Notes: generated by a model from the sequence alone, not told the origin. A stretch of DNA of 64,000 bases from Clostridiales bacterium (GCA_015069425.1 SVIP01000001.1:248001-312000); one strand, 5' to 3'. Positions 48,647 to 59,254 are shown, numbered from the stretch's first letter. Program-made: numbers and translations.

Positions 48647-50802
48647 TATTTTTGTGTATATTTACAATTCTTTCCTGAACATTTAACCTTTCCGTCTACG
48701 CTAATAAGATAGCTTCCGCACTCAGGGCACTTTTCACCCGTCGGAATATCCCAACTCATAAACTTACAACCTGGATAATTTGAACAACCGTAAAAGAGCT
48801 TTCCGCCACGGCTGGTCATTTTTTTAGTTGGTTTGCCACATTCAGGACAAACTCCAACTGACTCTGTCATACTCACTGTGTTTTTGCATTTTGGATAGTT
48901 AGAACAAGCAAGAAATTTACCAAATTTTCCTTCTCTTTCCACCATCATTCCGCCACACTTAGGACAAATTTTGTCTGTGGGAATGGCAACCTTTTCGTTT
49001 ACCGCTTTTATGTTCTGACATTTTGGATAATTAGAACAAGCGTAATAATTGCCGTATTTACCACTATTAATTATCATTGGTGCACCACATTTTTCACATA
49101 ATACACTCGTGATTTTTGCATTTCTTAACTGTTCTTCAAACGGGCCGTAAAAGGTAGCAACCAGTTTTCTCCAATCCTTTCCGCCCTCGCCTATATCGTC
49201 TAAGTCATCTTCCATCTTAGCCGTAAAAGAAATGTCCATAATATCGGGGAAATACTTAACCAAAAAATCTATAAGCTCATAACTGATAGGATTTGGAACG
49301 AGATATTTTTTCTCTTTTTTAACGTACTCACGCTTTTTATCCGAAAGTTTTGCCATAATAGTAGCGTAAGTAGACGGTCTACCAATACCTTTATCTTCCA
49401 TACTCTTAATGAGCGTCGCTTCAGTATATCGTGTGGGTGGTTTAGTGAACTTTTGCTCCTTAGTTATAGCGTTAAGTTTTAAGCCCTCGTTTACTGAAAG
49501 AGCAGGTAACAAAGCGTTGCCACTGTCTTCATCTTCTTCCTTTTTAGTGTCGTCATAAACGGCGGTATAGCCTTTAAATATCAAGGTTTTACCGCTTGTT
49601 TTAAGTCCGAAATCACCGCAAGAGACGTCTACCGACACACTGTCATATTTAGCCTCAGCCATTTGTGACGCAATAAAACGGTCGTAAATAAGTTTGTACA
49701 ATTTATATTGGTTCTTATCAAGTATATCCTGAACACTTTCTGGCGTTCTATTTATATCAATAGGACGAATTGCCTCATGGGCATCTTGAGCGTCCTTTTT
49801 AGAACGATACACGTTAGGTTTAGATGGTACGTAATCCTCTCCATATTGTGCACGAATATACTCTAACGCACTTGCTTGTGCCTCTTGTGAAATTCTAACA
49901 GAGTCCGTTCTCATATAAGTGATAAGTGCGATGTGTCCGCGAGGAGTTTCCACACCCTCGTAAAGACGTTGTGCCACTTGCATCACTTGTGGAGCGGTCA
50001 AATTTAATCTAATAGAGCCGTCTTGTTGCAAAGTACTGGTAATGTAAGGAGCAGGTGCGTGGGATTTCATAACCGCACGCTTAACGTCCTTAACAAAAAT
50101 AGGATTACTCTTAATAAATCTTTCAACTTCAAGCGCCTCTTGTTCACAGCTAGGCTTATATTTTTTTCCTGCCTTTTCAACAAGTAAAACCTTAAAGTTA
50201 CTCTTTCCGTTTGGCTCAACGTCGGCTTTTAAGTTCCAATATTCTTGTGGCTTAAACGCAGTTATTTCCCTTTCACGGTCAACAACCATTTTAAGCGCAA
50301 CCGATTGGACACGACCAGCAGAAAGGTTTTCGTTAAGCCTTGAACTTGCTGCGGGTGAAATACTGTAACCCACGATTCTATCAAGCACACGCCTTGCTTG
50401 CTGAGCGTCTACTAAATTTTTATCAATCTTTCTTGGATTTTCTAATGCCTTTTTAACGGCTTTTTCAGAAATTTCATTAAATTCAATTCTGTTTGGTTGA
50501 TTCTCGTCCAAACCTAAAACTTCGGCTAAGTGCCAAGAAATTGCCTCTCCCTCTCTATCAGGGTCGGTTGCAAGAAAAACTTTTTCAGCTTTTTGTGCCA
50601 AACTTTCGAGACGCTTAATATCTTGTTTCTTTTCGGGAGAAATTACGTAATGCGGTTCAAAATTGTTAGCAATACTAACGCCCATATAATTAACGGGTAA
50701 ATCTCTGATGTGCCCCTTGGACGCGTCAACTTTATAATCGCTTTTTAAGAATTTTTCTATCGTCTTTGCTTTATGTGGTGATTCGACTATAATGAGTTGC
50801 AT
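48646..50802 (-). CDS. topA: DNA topoisomerase I
   Basis: 718 aa; IVESPHKAKTIEKFL, ATDPDREGEAISWHL, ITYMRTDSVRIS, C-terminal four-Cys zinc ribbons. Confidence 0.98.
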   Translation of the reverse strand: MQLIIVESPHKAKTIEKFLKSDYKVDASKGHIRDLPVNYMGVSIANNFEPHYVISPEKKQDIKRLESLAQKAEKVFLATDPDREGEAISWHLAEVLGLDENQPNRIEFNEISEKAVKKALENPRKIDKNLVDAQQARRVLDRIVGYSISPAASSRLNENLSAGRVQSVALKMVVDREREITAFKPQEYWNLKADVEPNGKSNFKVLLVEKAGKKYKPSCEQEALEVERFIKSNPIFVKDVKRAVMKSHAPAPYITSTLQQDGSIRLNLTAPQVMQVAQRLYEGVETPRGHIALITYMRTDSVRISQEAQASALEYIRAQYGEDYVPSKPNVYRSKKDAQDAHEAIRPIDINRTPESVQDILDKNQYKLYKLIYDRFIASQMAEAKYDSVSVDVSCGDFGLKTSGKTLIFKGYTAVYDDTKKEEDEDSGNALLPALSVNEGLKLNAITKEQKFTKPPTRYTEATLIKSMEDKGIGRPSTYATIMAKLSDKKREYVKKEKKYLVPNPISYELIDFLVKYFPDIMDISFTAKMEDDLDDIGEGGKDWRKLVATFYGPFEEQLRNAKITSVLCEKCGAPMIINSGKYGNYYACSNYPKCQNIKAVNEKVAIPTDKICPKCGGMMVEREGKFGKFLACSNYPKCKNTVSMTESVGVCPECGKPTKKMTSRGGKLFYGCSNYPGCKFMSWDIPTGEKCPECGSYLISVDGKVKCSGKNCKYTQK

Positions 50803-51894
50803 TTATACCTCCAAATTGTTACGGGCAAGCCCGTACACGTTTCCGCTCTTAACTATTAAGCCTTTAATCTCAAGCATAGATAAAAACGGTGTTATTTCAA
50901 ATACCTTTTTGTTAAGAAGTGCACAAAGTTTTTCCACGTGCAATTCTCCGTCAGAAAGTATTAATACTATATTTTTCTCTTCTAAAGAAAGATTTAATCC
51001 CTCTTCACTTTTTTCCTTTCCAAAATAATTTAGAATATCTTCAGGCGAGTCGCAAAGTATCGCACCCTTTTTAATTAAGTCGTTACAACCTACACCAGAT
51101 GACACACCTACACTATACGGAATTGCAAATACTGGTTTACTTAATTGATCTGCGTATTCTGCGGTATAAAGAGTTCCACTTCTTTTCCCCGCACTAACCA
51201 CTAAAACGCCCTTAGATAATCCCGCAATAATTCTATTACGAACGGGAAAATGGTAAGGCTTTGGAACTATTTCTGGTGGATACTCAGCAATAATTAGCCC
51301 CTTTTCTAAAACTTTATCTAAAAGATGAGCATTACTCTTTGGATAAATATTATCAATTCCGCCCGCTATAACCGAAATGACCTTTCCGCCATTTTCAATA
51401 GCAGTATGTAGGACGGTACTGTCTACACCCTCGGCAATCCCCGTAACTAAAGTAAAGCCAACAGAAGATAACTCCTTTGCAAAGTCTTCTGCAAGTTTAA
51501 GAGAGATTGGCAAAGTTTTCCTGCTTCCAACAATCGAAAAGTTTTCCCCATTAAGTAGCTTAGTTTCTCCTATGCAATACAAAACTAACGGTGGACATTC
51601 AACGTTTAATAAATCCTCTGGATATCCGTTCGAAACAAAAGTTATCGCCTTTATTTTCCTACTTTCTAATCCCTTTATAACAAACGTTAAATATTCCTTA
51701 TTGGAAGAACTTATTAGGGTATTAAAGTTTTCCGCACCAATAAGTTTTTCAAGATAATCTTTATTCTCTTGAAAAACTTTATTTATGCTGTCACTGCCTA
51801 CAAGTTCAATTATCTCTTTTTTATACTTGTATTCAAGGCACAAAAAACTATCTACCCAAATACAAGCGAGTTCTTCTTTCGTATAATTATTCAT
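50803..51894 (-). CDS. dprA: DNA processing protein DprA
   Basis: 363 aa; FSIVGSRKTLPISLKLAEDFAKELSSVGFTLVTGIAEGVDSTVL. Confidence 0.95.
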   Translation of the reverse strand: MNNYTKEELACIWVDSFLCLEYKYKKEIIELVGSDSINKVFQENKDYLEKLIGAENFNTLISSSNKEYLTFVIKGLESRKIKAITFVSNGYPEDLLNVECPPLVLYCIGETKLLNGENFSIVGSRKTLPISLKLAEDFAKELSSVGFTLVTGIAEGVDSTVLHTAIENGGKVISVIAGGIDNIYPKSNAHLLDKVLEKGLIIAEYPPEIVPKPYHFPVRNRIIAGLSKGVLVVSAGKRSGTLYTAEYADQLSKPVFAIPYSVGVSSGVGCNDLIKKGAILCDSPEDILNYFGKEKSEEGLNLSLEEKNIVLILSDGELHVEKLCALLNKKVFEITPFLSMLEIKGLIVKSGNVYGLARNNLEV

Positions 51895-51896
51895 TT

Positions 51897-53408
51897 TTAA
51901 TTATGTCGGTAACTTACCGCTTCTAAAATATGTTCAGGGCGAATTTCATCATAAAGTGCCATATCGGCAATCGTTCTTGCCACCTTTATAATTCTACTGC
52001 GTGCTCTAGGTGATAAATGCAAACTTTCGTATGCATTTTTTAAAATATTTTCACATTCTTGTGTAAGTTTACAGTATTTTTTTATGTGACGCTCACCCAT
52101 ATCGCTATTAGTCAAAATCCCATCGTCCTTAAAACGATTTTCTTGTATTTTTCTCGTCCTATTAACGCGTGCTCTTACGGTTTCAGATTTTTCCTGTTCA
52201 CTATCATCAGATAGTTCTGCGTACTTAACGCTATCAACTTCCACTTGAATATCTATTCTATCTAATAGCGGTCCACTAATTCTCGCCTTATACTTTTCTA
52301 TTTGTTGTGGTGTACAAGTACAAACTTTTTCACTACTTCCATAATTACCACACGGACACGGGTTCATACTTCCACAAAGCATAAAGTTTGCAGGGTAAAT
52401 AATAGTCCCTACTGCTCTTGAAACACTTATAATTCTATCTTCTAAAGGTTGACGAAGAGCCTCTAAGGTTGACCTATTATACTCGGGCATTTCATCTAAA
52501 AACAAAACCCCGTTATGTGCAAGGCTTATTTCACCTGGCTTTAAATTAGAACTTCCACCCGTTAACGCAACACTCGTTGCAGTATGGTGTGGACTTCTAA
52601 ACGGTCTAGAAAAAACTATACCGTCCTTATCGTTAATCAATCCGCATACAGAATGAATTTTAGTCGTTTCTAACGCCTCTTCAAAAGTCATATCGGGCAT
52701 TATGGTTGGAATACATTTTGCGAGCATAGTCTTTCCCGTACCAGGAGCACCGACAAAAAGTAAATTATGCCCACCAGAAACGGCAACTTCTAAAGCACGC
52801 TTAGCCACAGCTTGTCCTTTAACAAAACAAATATCCGTATCGTAAGAATTCTTAATTCCTTTTGTTAAAAACTCGTGTTTTTCAATTGGCACACAAGGCT
52901 TTAATCCTGACAAGTGGTCGATAACCTCGCTTAAATTATTGAGGGCATAAACAGTTGCCCCCTTAACGTAAGAGGCTTCGATTTGATTGTCCTTTGGAAT
53001 AATAAACTTTTTGTAACCGTGTGAAAGTGCGGAAATAATAATGGGTAAAACACCGTTTATTCTTCTAAGAGAACCGTCAAGCGACAATTCACCTAAAAAA
53101 ACAATATCTGAAGTGTCTGCAACTAATTGACCGCTAGCAACCAACACTCCTATAGCAAGAGGCAAATCAAGAGCAGAGCCTTCCTTTTTAACGTCAGCAG
53201 GGGCAAGATTTGCGGTTAATCTGCGAGTTGGCACAGTTCTTCCGCTATTCTTTATCGCAGAGCGCACGCGCTCTTTTGATTCCTTAACGGCAGTATCCGC
53301 AAGTCCCACTACTTCAAAAGCAGGCAATCCGTTATTCACGTCCACTTCTACACTGACTGGTATTCCTTTAAGTCCTATCAGCGCAAAACTGCAAATTTTT
53401 GCAATCAT
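51897..53408 (-). CDS. comM: YifB/ComM-family Mg chelatase-like AAA ATPase
   Basis: 503 aa; LPAFEVVGLADTAVKESKERVRSAIKNSG, GAPGTGKTMLAKCIPTIMP, GSMNPCPCGNYG. Confidence 0.95.
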   Translation of the reverse strand: MIAKICSFALIGLKGIPVSVEVDVNNGLPAFEVVGLADTAVKESKERVRSAIKNSGRTVPTRRLTANLAPADVKKEGSALDLPLAIGVLVASGQLVADTSDIVFLGELSLDGSLRRINGVLPIIISALSHGYKKFIIPKDNQIEASYVKGATVYALNNLSEVIDHLSGLKPCVPIEKHEFLTKGIKNSYDTDICFVKGQAVAKRALEVAVSGGHNLLFVGAPGTGKTMLAKCIPTIMPDMTFEEALETTKIHSVCGLINDKDGIVFSRPFRSPHHTATSVALTGGSSNLKPGEISLAHNGVLFLDEMPEYNRSTLEALRQPLEDRIISVSRAVGTIIYPANFMLCGSMNPCPCGNYGSSEKVCTCTPQQIEKYKARISGPLLDRIDIQVEVDSVKYAELSDDSEQEKSETVRARVNRTRKIQENRFKDDGILTNSDMGERHIKKYCKLTQECENILKNAYESLHLSPRARSRIIKVARTIADMALYDEIRPEHILEAVSYRHN

Positions 53409-53542
53409 TTGCTCTTTAGTTCCCTTTTATTTTTTTACTTTATTATTTTATCTGCACTTAGTATTATATAATTATATAATATTTTAAAACAAAAGTAAAA
53501 TGCTTTATAACAAAAAACGATAAAAAAGCCAGCGATAAAAAA

Positions 53543-53567
53543 AGAACTTACCTTTTGGGTAAGTCCT
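53543..53567 (-). terminator. Intrinsic terminator after rplS
   Basis: gaacttacc-ttttg-ggtaagtcc with minus-strand T-run. Confidence 0.75.
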
Positions 53568-53580
53568 TAATCTTTCGTTA

Positions 53581-53928
53581 TTATCTCTTAACTTCTTTAA
53601 CCTTAGCAGCTTTACCAGTTCTTGCACGTAAATAATAAAGTTTCGCACGACGAACTTTACCTTTTCTAACAACCTGAATGTCTGCAACCTTTGGTGAGTG
53701 GATTGGGAAAGTCTTTTCAACACCTACGCCGAAAGAAATTCTTCTTACGGTAAAGGTTTCTGAAATTCCACCGTGTTTTCTAGCGATAACGATTCCCTCA
53801 AAGGCTTGTAATCTTTCTCTATCACCTTCGATAACCTTAATCATTACCTTAACGGTATCACCAACGTTAAATTCGGGAATACTTGTCTTTACGTTTTCCT
53901 GATTGATAGCTTCAATAATACTACTCAT
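53581..53928 (-). CDS. rplS: 50S ribosomal protein L19
   Basis: 115 aa; [54 protein letters not shown]. Confidence 0.98.
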   Translation of the reverse strand: MSSIIEAINQENVKTSIPEFNVGDTVKVMIKVIEGDRERLQAFEGIVIARKHGGISETFTVRRISFGVGVEKTFPIHSPKVADIQVVRKGKVRRAKLYYLRARTGKAAKVKEVKR

Positions 53929-54035
53929 AATGCTTTTACCTCCGTTTTATTAAACGTTCATTGTCAAATTTTTGCAAGAGGAACGCCCAAAGCGTTTATT
54001 ATAATACCACATTTTTTAGTAAATAGCAAGCATTT

Positions 54036-54401
54036 TTACATACTAAATGCATCTAAAATGTGATTTATTTGTCCGTTTTCAATTTCTATCACGTCAAATC
54101 GACAAATACTATCGGTTTTTTTCTCTTTTACTAAAAATTCTTGTGCGACCTTATAATATTTTTCTTGTTTCTTAAATGTAACCGCCTCACTTGGACTACC
54201 AAATTCCTGTCCCGAGCGCGTCTTTACTTCAACAAAAACTATTACCCCGTCGTCTTCTACAATTATATCAATCTCGCCCACGTGCGTCTTATAATTGGTT
54301 TTTAGTATCTTATAACCTTTTTTCTTTAAATATTCACCTGCTTTTAATTCGCCGGCTCTACCCAGAAATTTTTTATAAAAGTTTTTCTGTGCAATTTGCA
54401 A
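54036..54401 (-). CDS. YraN family (UPF0102) putative endonuclease
   Basis: 121 aa; GRAGELKAGEYLKKKGYKILKTNYKTHVGEIDIIVEDDGVIVFVEVKTR. Confidence 0.93.
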   Translation of the reverse strand: MQIAQKNFYKKFLGRAGELKAGEYLKKKGYKILKTNYKTHVGEIDIIVEDDGVIVFVEVKTRSGQEFGSPSEAVTFKKQEKYYKVAQEFLVKEKKTDSICRFDVIEIENGQINHILDAFSM

Positions 54402-54952
54402 GGTCCTATCTCCTTGATTTTTTCTATATGACTTTTCGTCCCGTACCCTTTATGTTTTTCAAATCCATATTCGGGAAATTCTTTAGCGTATTCCACCATT
54501 AAATTATCTCTATAAACTTTTGCAAGTATCGACGCACAACTAATCGTGTAACTGTTAGCGTCACCCTTAATTACGTACTCTGCGTTTATAGAAAGATTCG
54601 TATCCACACCGTCAACCAAGGTAATATCGGGTTTTACAGTCAATCCGTTCACCGCCTCAGTCATGCATTTTTTAACGGCGTTAAGAATGTTTATACTGTC
54701 GATTTCGTCTTGCCAAATCTCCTTTATACAGTACGCAACCGCCTTGTTCTTAATAATTTCAGCTAATTTTTCACGCTTTTTTTCTGAAAGTTTTTTACTG
54801 TCATCAACACCGTCTATTATATCGTCTAGTGGCATTATAACAGAGGCACACACGACTGGTCCTGCAAGCGGACCACGCCCGACTTCATCTACACCAGCAA
54901 CGAGTTTTAAGCCCTTTTCAATATGTTTTCTTTCGTAACTTAATTTATCCAT
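54344..54952 (-). CDS. rnhB: Ribonuclease HII
   Basis: 202 aa; VAGVDEVGRGPLAGPVVCASVI, DDSKKLSEKKRE, FEKHKGYGTKSH. Confidence 0.97.
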   Translation of the reverse strand: MDKLSYERKHIEKGLKLVAGVDEVGRGPLAGPVVCASVIMPLDDIIDGVDDSKKLSEKKREKLAEIIKNKAVAYCIKEIWQDEIDSINILNAVKKCMTEAVNGLTVKPDITLVDGVDTNLSINAEYVIKGDANSYTISCASILAKVYRDNLMVEYAKEFPEYGFEKHKGYGTKSHIEKIKEIGPCKLHRKTFIKNFWVEPAN

Positions 54953-54953
54953 C

Positions 54954-55787
54954 TTAGTCTAAAATAATTTTACCTATTCTGCCCTTTCTAAAGTCGTCGA
55001 TAATAGCAACTGCGCATCTATCGTAATCATATTCTCCGCCACGGCGTAAAAAACCACGACGCACGCAGATAGCGTCAAACAGTTCTAAGGTTTCAACTTC
55101 AGTATTTTCAATTCCGTACTTACTCTTAAGCAAATTGGGATATTTTTCTTTTAATTCCTTTAGTAATTCAAACGCCAAATCGTTAAAATCTATATTTGCG
55201 TCGTTCATACTACCAATAAAAGCAAGGTGCTTCGCTAAGGTTTGATTTTCAAAAGCAGGGGGCATTGTCCCCGGTGTATCTAAAAGTTCAAGCTCACGAA
55301 GTCTTACCCATTGCTTACCCTTTGTCACGCCCGCTTTATCGCCTGTAATAGCCTTTTTCCCTCCGCAAAGTGCGTTTATTATGGTTGATTTTCCTGTGTT
55401 GGGAATTCCAGCGACCATAAATCTTATAGGCTTAAAAACGCCTTTTTCCTTGTTCCTTTCAAGTTTATCTTTAAGTAGCGAAAACAGTTTTGCGTATAGT
55501 AAATCAACAGCACGCTTATCCATCGCACTTATTGCAACCGTTTCTTTACTTTCGTTTTTAAATTCGGCAATAGTACGATTTACGTCCTTTGTCTCAACAA
55601 GGTCGGTTTTATTTAAGACGTATAGAACCTTTTTATTAGAAAAAAGCCTATCTAGTTTAGAATTAAGCGACGCCCTAGGCGCTCTAGCGTCGAGGACAAC
55701 CATAACTCCGTCTACGGCTTTAAGATTTTCTTCCATCATTCGCATTGCCGCAGTCATATGCCCTGGAAACCATTGTAAATGTTGCAT
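54954..55787 (-). CDS. rbgA: Ribosome biogenesis GTPase RbgA (YlqF)
   Basis: 277 aa; QWFPGHMTAAMRMMEE, VLDARAPRASLN, VAGIPNTGKSTIINAL, LLDTPGTMPP. Confidence 0.96.
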   Translation of the reverse strand: MQHLQWFPGHMTAAMRMMEENLKAVDGVMVVLDARAPRASLNSKLDRLFSNKKVLYVLNKTDLVETKDVNRTIAEFKNESKETVAISAMDKRAVDLLYAKLFSLLKDKLERNKEKGVFKPIRFMVAGIPNTGKSTIINALCGGKKAITGDKAGVTKGKQWVRLRELELLDTPGTMPPAFENQTLAKHLAFIGSMNDANIDFNDLAFELLKELKEKYPNLLKSKYGIENTEVETLELFDAICVRRGFLRRGGEYDYDRCAVAIIDDFRKGRIGKIILD

Positions 55788-55789
55788 AG

Positions 55790-56461
55790 TTACTCCTTAT
55801 TTATTAGGTCTGGGCGATTTTTTTCGGTAATTTCTCTAGCTCTTTCAGCACGCCACTCGTCAATCTTTTTGTGATTTCCGCTCCTTAAAACTTCAGGAAC
55901 TTTAAGCCCCATAAACTCTTGTGGACGAGTATAATGTGGGTATTCTAGCATTCCACTGGCAAAACTTTCTTGCTTTAAGGATTCTCCGTTAATAACCCCG
56001 TCAATATATCTTGCAACCGCGTCAACAACTGCCATTGCGGGAATTTCTCCACCCGTTAAAACAAAGTCGCCAATAGACAATTCTTGATCAATAAAAAGGT
56101 CGATAACCCTCTGGTCAACCCCCTCGTAATGTCCACAAAGAAGTAAAAGTCTATCTAGCTTAGCGTACTCTAAAACCACCTTTTGACTAAAGGTTTTTCC
56201 TTTTGGTGACATATAAACCCTTAATGCCTCGTGGTTAGGGTCTACTGCCTCTATAGCACTAGCGATAGGCTGAACCATCATAACCATACCCGCTCCACCA
56301 CCAAATGGTGTATCGTCACATTTTTTATGCTTGTCTAATGTATATTCACGTATATCTACTACGTTAATTTCCAGTTTGTTACTCTCAACCGCCCTACCGA
56401 TAATGCTGGTTTTAAGGGGTGAGAACATCTCGGGAAAAAGGGTTAAAATATCAATCCTCAT
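55790..56461 (-). CDS. trmD: tRNA (guanine37-N1)-methyltransferase
   Basis: 223 aa; MRIDILTLFPEMFSPL, DDTPFGGGAGMVM, LCGHYEGVDQRVID, LTGGEIPAM. Confidence 0.98.
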   Translation of the reverse strand: MRIDILTLFPEMFSPLKTSIIGRAVESNKLEINVVDIREYTLDKHKKCDDTPFGGGAGMVMMVQPIASAIEAVDPNHEALRVYMSPKGKTFSQKVVLEYAKLDRLLLLCGHYEGVDQRVIDLFIDQELSIGDFVLTGGEIPAMAVVDAVARYIDGVINGESLKQESFASGMLEYPHYTRPQEFMGLKVPEVLRSGNHKKIDEWRAERAREITEKNRPDLINKE

Positions 56462-56966
56462 AACACGAAATCTCCGAGAGTCGTTTTTTATTCGCTACAA
56501 TTTTTTTGCTTTGCACGTCAATATTAATAATTGCATCTTTTAAGAAAGGGAAACGCATAATTTTTCCGTCCAGACACTTAACTGTAAAAATATCCGTCCT
56601 TGCTGAAAACACGTCTATAATTTCCCCGATTTTTTGTTCTTCAACCATTAAAGCACAACCAATAATATCGGTAATAAAGTATCTACCCTCTTGTAAAGGA
56701 ATAGCGTTTTCTCTAGTAACACGCAAAAACTTACCACGGAAAGTTTCAGCGGTATTGCGGTCAATAACACTATCAAGCGAAACTAACACCATATTACCAG
56801 CAATTACAGTGTTAGACACGCGATAAGTATTATCTTCAATAATAACTTCTTTTAAGTTTTTAAAGCGGTTTATATCGTCCGTTAAAGGCTGAACCTTTAA
56901 TTCACCACGAATACCTTGCGGTTTGACGATAAGACCAATTTTTAGGGTATCAATCATACTTAACAA
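56451..56966 (-). CDS. rimM: Ribosome maturation factor RimM
   Basis: 171 aa; KIGLIVKPQGIRGELKVQPLTDD; fixed position between KH protein and trmD. Confidence 0.95.
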   Translation of the reverse strand: MLSMIDTLKIGLIVKPQGIRGELKVQPLTDDINRFKNLKEVIIEDNTYRVSNTVIAGNMVLVSLDSVIDRNTAETFRGKFLRVTRENAIPLQEGRYFITDIIGCALMVEEQKIGEIIDVFSARTDIFTVKCLDGKIMRFPFLKDAIINIDVQSKKIVANKKRLSEISCYED

Positions 56967-56984
56967 GGAAGAAAAACGGGGAAA

Positions 56985-57230
56985 TTATTCCTTTTCCCCG
57001 CGTTCTTCAATTTCAATATTGTACTTTTTGTTTTCCTTAACTGAGCCAACGCGAACGAGAGTTCTGAGTGCCTTTGCAATTTTGCCCTTGCGTCCAATAA
57101 CCTTGCCCATGTCGTCAGATGAAAGAATAACCGTTACGGAAACGTTTTTTCCGTCGTCGTCAATTATATACTCGACCTTATCGGGATTTTCCGCAAAACG
57201 GCCGACTACATATTTAATAAGTTCTATCAT
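56985..57230 (-). CDS. khpA: KH-domain RNA-binding protein (KhpA/YlqC)
   Basis: 81 aa; VILSSDDMGKVIGRKGKIAKALRTLVR. Confidence 0.95.
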   Translation of the reverse strand: MIELIKYVVGRFAENPDKVEYIIDDDGKNVSVTVILSSDDMGKVIGRKGKIAKALRTLVRVGSVKENKKYNIEIEERGEKE

Positions 57231-57251
57231 AACTGCTCCTTAAATCCCAAA

Positions 57252-57548
57252 TTATTTTGAAGATTTACGAACTTTCGTTTTAGCAGGTGAAAGTTTTGCA
57301 GATTTTTCGATAACGCCCTTGTTTACGAGAATGTTCTTAACTGTTTCAGTAGGTTGAACACCCTTGCTAATCCAATCTTTTGCCTTTTCTACGTCGATTA
57401 CGATTTCAGCGGGTTGTGCGGTAGGATTGTAGTGACCTACTTTGTCAATATACGCTCCATCACGTGCGTTTCTCGAATCGGTTACAACGATACGGTAGAA
57501 GGGTGATTTCTTGTCGCCCATTCTGGTCAATCTCATTTTTACTGCCAT
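57252..57548 (-). CDS. rpsP: 30S ribosomal protein S16
   Basis: 98 aa; [42 protein letters not shown]. Confidence 0.98.
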   Translation of the reverse strand: MAVKMRLTRMGDKKSPFYRIVVTDSRNARDGAYIDKVGHYNPTAQPAEIVIDVEKAKDWISKGVQPTETVKNILVNKGVIEKSAKLSPAKTKVRKSSK

Positions 57549-57601
57549 TTTAGTTTTCTCCTTAAATGTAATTTATTTATATTTTTTATTTTTTTACTTT
57601 T

Positions 57602-58915
57602 TTAGAAACCTTTAAAAAATCTATTATTTTTCATCTGTTTCATCATAACTTTTGTCTGTTCAAACTGCTTAAGTAACCTATTTACTTCTTGAACACTCGT
57701 TCCGCTACCCTTTGCAATCCTATTCTTTCTCGAAAAGTTCAAAACAGATGGGTTTTCACGCTCATACATAGTCATTGACTGAATAATGGCTTTTGTTCTA
57801 AGCATCTGCTTTTCGTCAATATCTTCTTCACGAATTTTGAATTTTCCGCCCATTCCAGGGAGCATTGCAAGAACGTCCTTTATTCCCCCCATCTTACTCA
57901 TCGTTTCAAACTGAGTTAGATAGTCGTCTAGGGTAAAAGAATTTTCCCTAAACTTTTTCTCCATCTTCTTTGCTTGCTCTTCGGTAACCGCTTCTTGTGC
58001 TTTTTCAATAAGCGATAAAACGTCACCCATGCCAAGAATACGGTTTGCCATTCTATCGGGATAGAACGGCTCTAAATCGCCGAGTTTTTCACCCACAGAA
58101 CAGAATTTAATAGGCTTGCCCGTAACGGCTTTCATCGAAAGAGTTGCACCACCCCTTGTGTCACCGTCAAGTTTAGTCAAAACTAAACCAGTAACTTCTA
58201 AGCGTTTATTAAAAGTATCTGCAACTTCTACTGCAACCTGACCGGTCATTGAGTCAACGACGAGCAATATTTCCGAGGGATTAACTTCTTGCTTGATATT
58301 TTCAAGTTCTTTCATCAACTCTTCGTCGATTTGAAGTCTACCTGCAGTATCTATAATAACGGTGTCAAATCCGTACGATTTAGCGTACTGAACACCCTCT
58401 TTGGCTATTTTAACAGGGTTTCCTTGTCCCTTTTCAAAAACAGTACAACCCGCCTTTTCGCCAACTACTTTGAGTTGATTAATTGCCGCTGGACGATAAA
58501 CGTCACAAGCAACTAAAAGAGGTTTTCTGCCCTGTTTTTTAAGCATTAGACCAAGTTTACCCACGAGAGTAGTTTTACCAGCACCTTGCAAACCAGCCAT
58601 CATTATGACAGTAGGAGGATTGGTAAAATTAAGTTTGCTGTTACTACTACCCATTAATGAAATGAGTTCTTCGTTAACAACTTTAATAACTTGTTGCGTT
58701 GGGCTTAAACTTTTTAAAATTTCTTGTCCAACCGCACGTTCTGACACCTTTGCAACGAACTCTTTAACGACCTTAATATTGACGTCCGCCTCTAAAAGTG
58801 CGATACGCACTTCACGCATAGCCGTCTTTATTTCAAGTTCAGTAAGTTTGCCGTGCTTTGTCAGTTTACTGAAAATATGATTAAGTTTATCCGATAATCC
58901 CGAAAAAAGTGCCAT
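57602..58915 (-). CDS. ffh: Signal recognition particle protein Ffh
   Basis: 437 aa; GLQGAGKTTLVGKLG, DTAGRLQIDEELM, LTKLDGDTRGGA, Met-rich M domain. Confidence 0.98.
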   Translation of the reverse strand: MALFSGLSDKLNHIFSKLTKHGKLTELEIKTAMREVRIALLEADVNIKVVKEFVAKVSERAVGQEILKSLSPTQQVIKVVNEELISLMGSSNSKLNFTNPPTVIMMAGLQGAGKTTLVGKLGLMLKKQGRKPLLVACDVYRPAAINQLKVVGEKAGCTVFEKGQGNPVKIAKEGVQYAKSYGFDTVIIDTAGRLQIDEELMKELENIKQEVNPSEILLVVDSMTGQVAVEVADTFNKRLEVTGLVLTKLDGDTRGGATLSMKAVTGKPIKFCSVGEKLGDLEPFYPDRMANRILGMGDVLSLIEKAQEAVTEEQAKKMEKKFRENSFTLDDYLTQFETMSKMGGIKDVLAMLPGMGGKFKIREEDIDEKQMLRTKAIIQSMTMYERENPSVLNFSRKNRIAKGSGTSVQEVNRLLKQFEQTKVMMKQMKNNRFFKGF

Positions 58916-59220
58916 TATATTTCCAGTATCTCCCTTAAAGCGGTTGCGATTTTCTCATCATTAATATCGCTTAAAAGAGCAAAAATCTTGTCTTTTTTCT
59001 CTTTAATTTTAAGCGCATTTTCGTATTCAAGCAACTTTTTTTTAACCTTTTTAACAGCGTCGTATACACTTTGCCTCGTTCCACCCTCTTCTTCTGCAAT
59101 CTCCGCAAGCGATAAATCAAATAGATAATGCGAAGAAAAAAGTTCACGTTGTTTTTCCGTTAAAAGGTCTTTATACAATTCAAAAAGTTCTATAAATTCT
59201 AAATCTTTTTCCATAATCAA
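58915..59220 (-). CDS. ylxM: YlxM/p13-like DNA-binding protein
   Basis: 101 aa; LLTEKQRELFSSHYLFDLSLAEIAEEEGGTRQSVYDAVKKVKKKLLEYE; next to ffh. Confidence 0.93.
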   Translation of the reverse strand: MIMEKDLEFIELFELYKDLLTEKQRELFSSHYLFDLSLAEIAEEEGGTRQSVYDAVKKVKKKLLEYENALKIKEKKDKIFALLSDINDEKIATALREILEI

Positions 59221-59226
59221 ACAAAA

Positions 59227-59254
59227 AGGTGTAAAACACTTTTGCTTTACACCT
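59227..59254 (-). terminator. Intrinsic terminator between the BspA-like gene and ylxM
   Basis: aggtgtaaa...tttacacct; minus strand runs into TTTTTGT. Confidence 0.75.
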
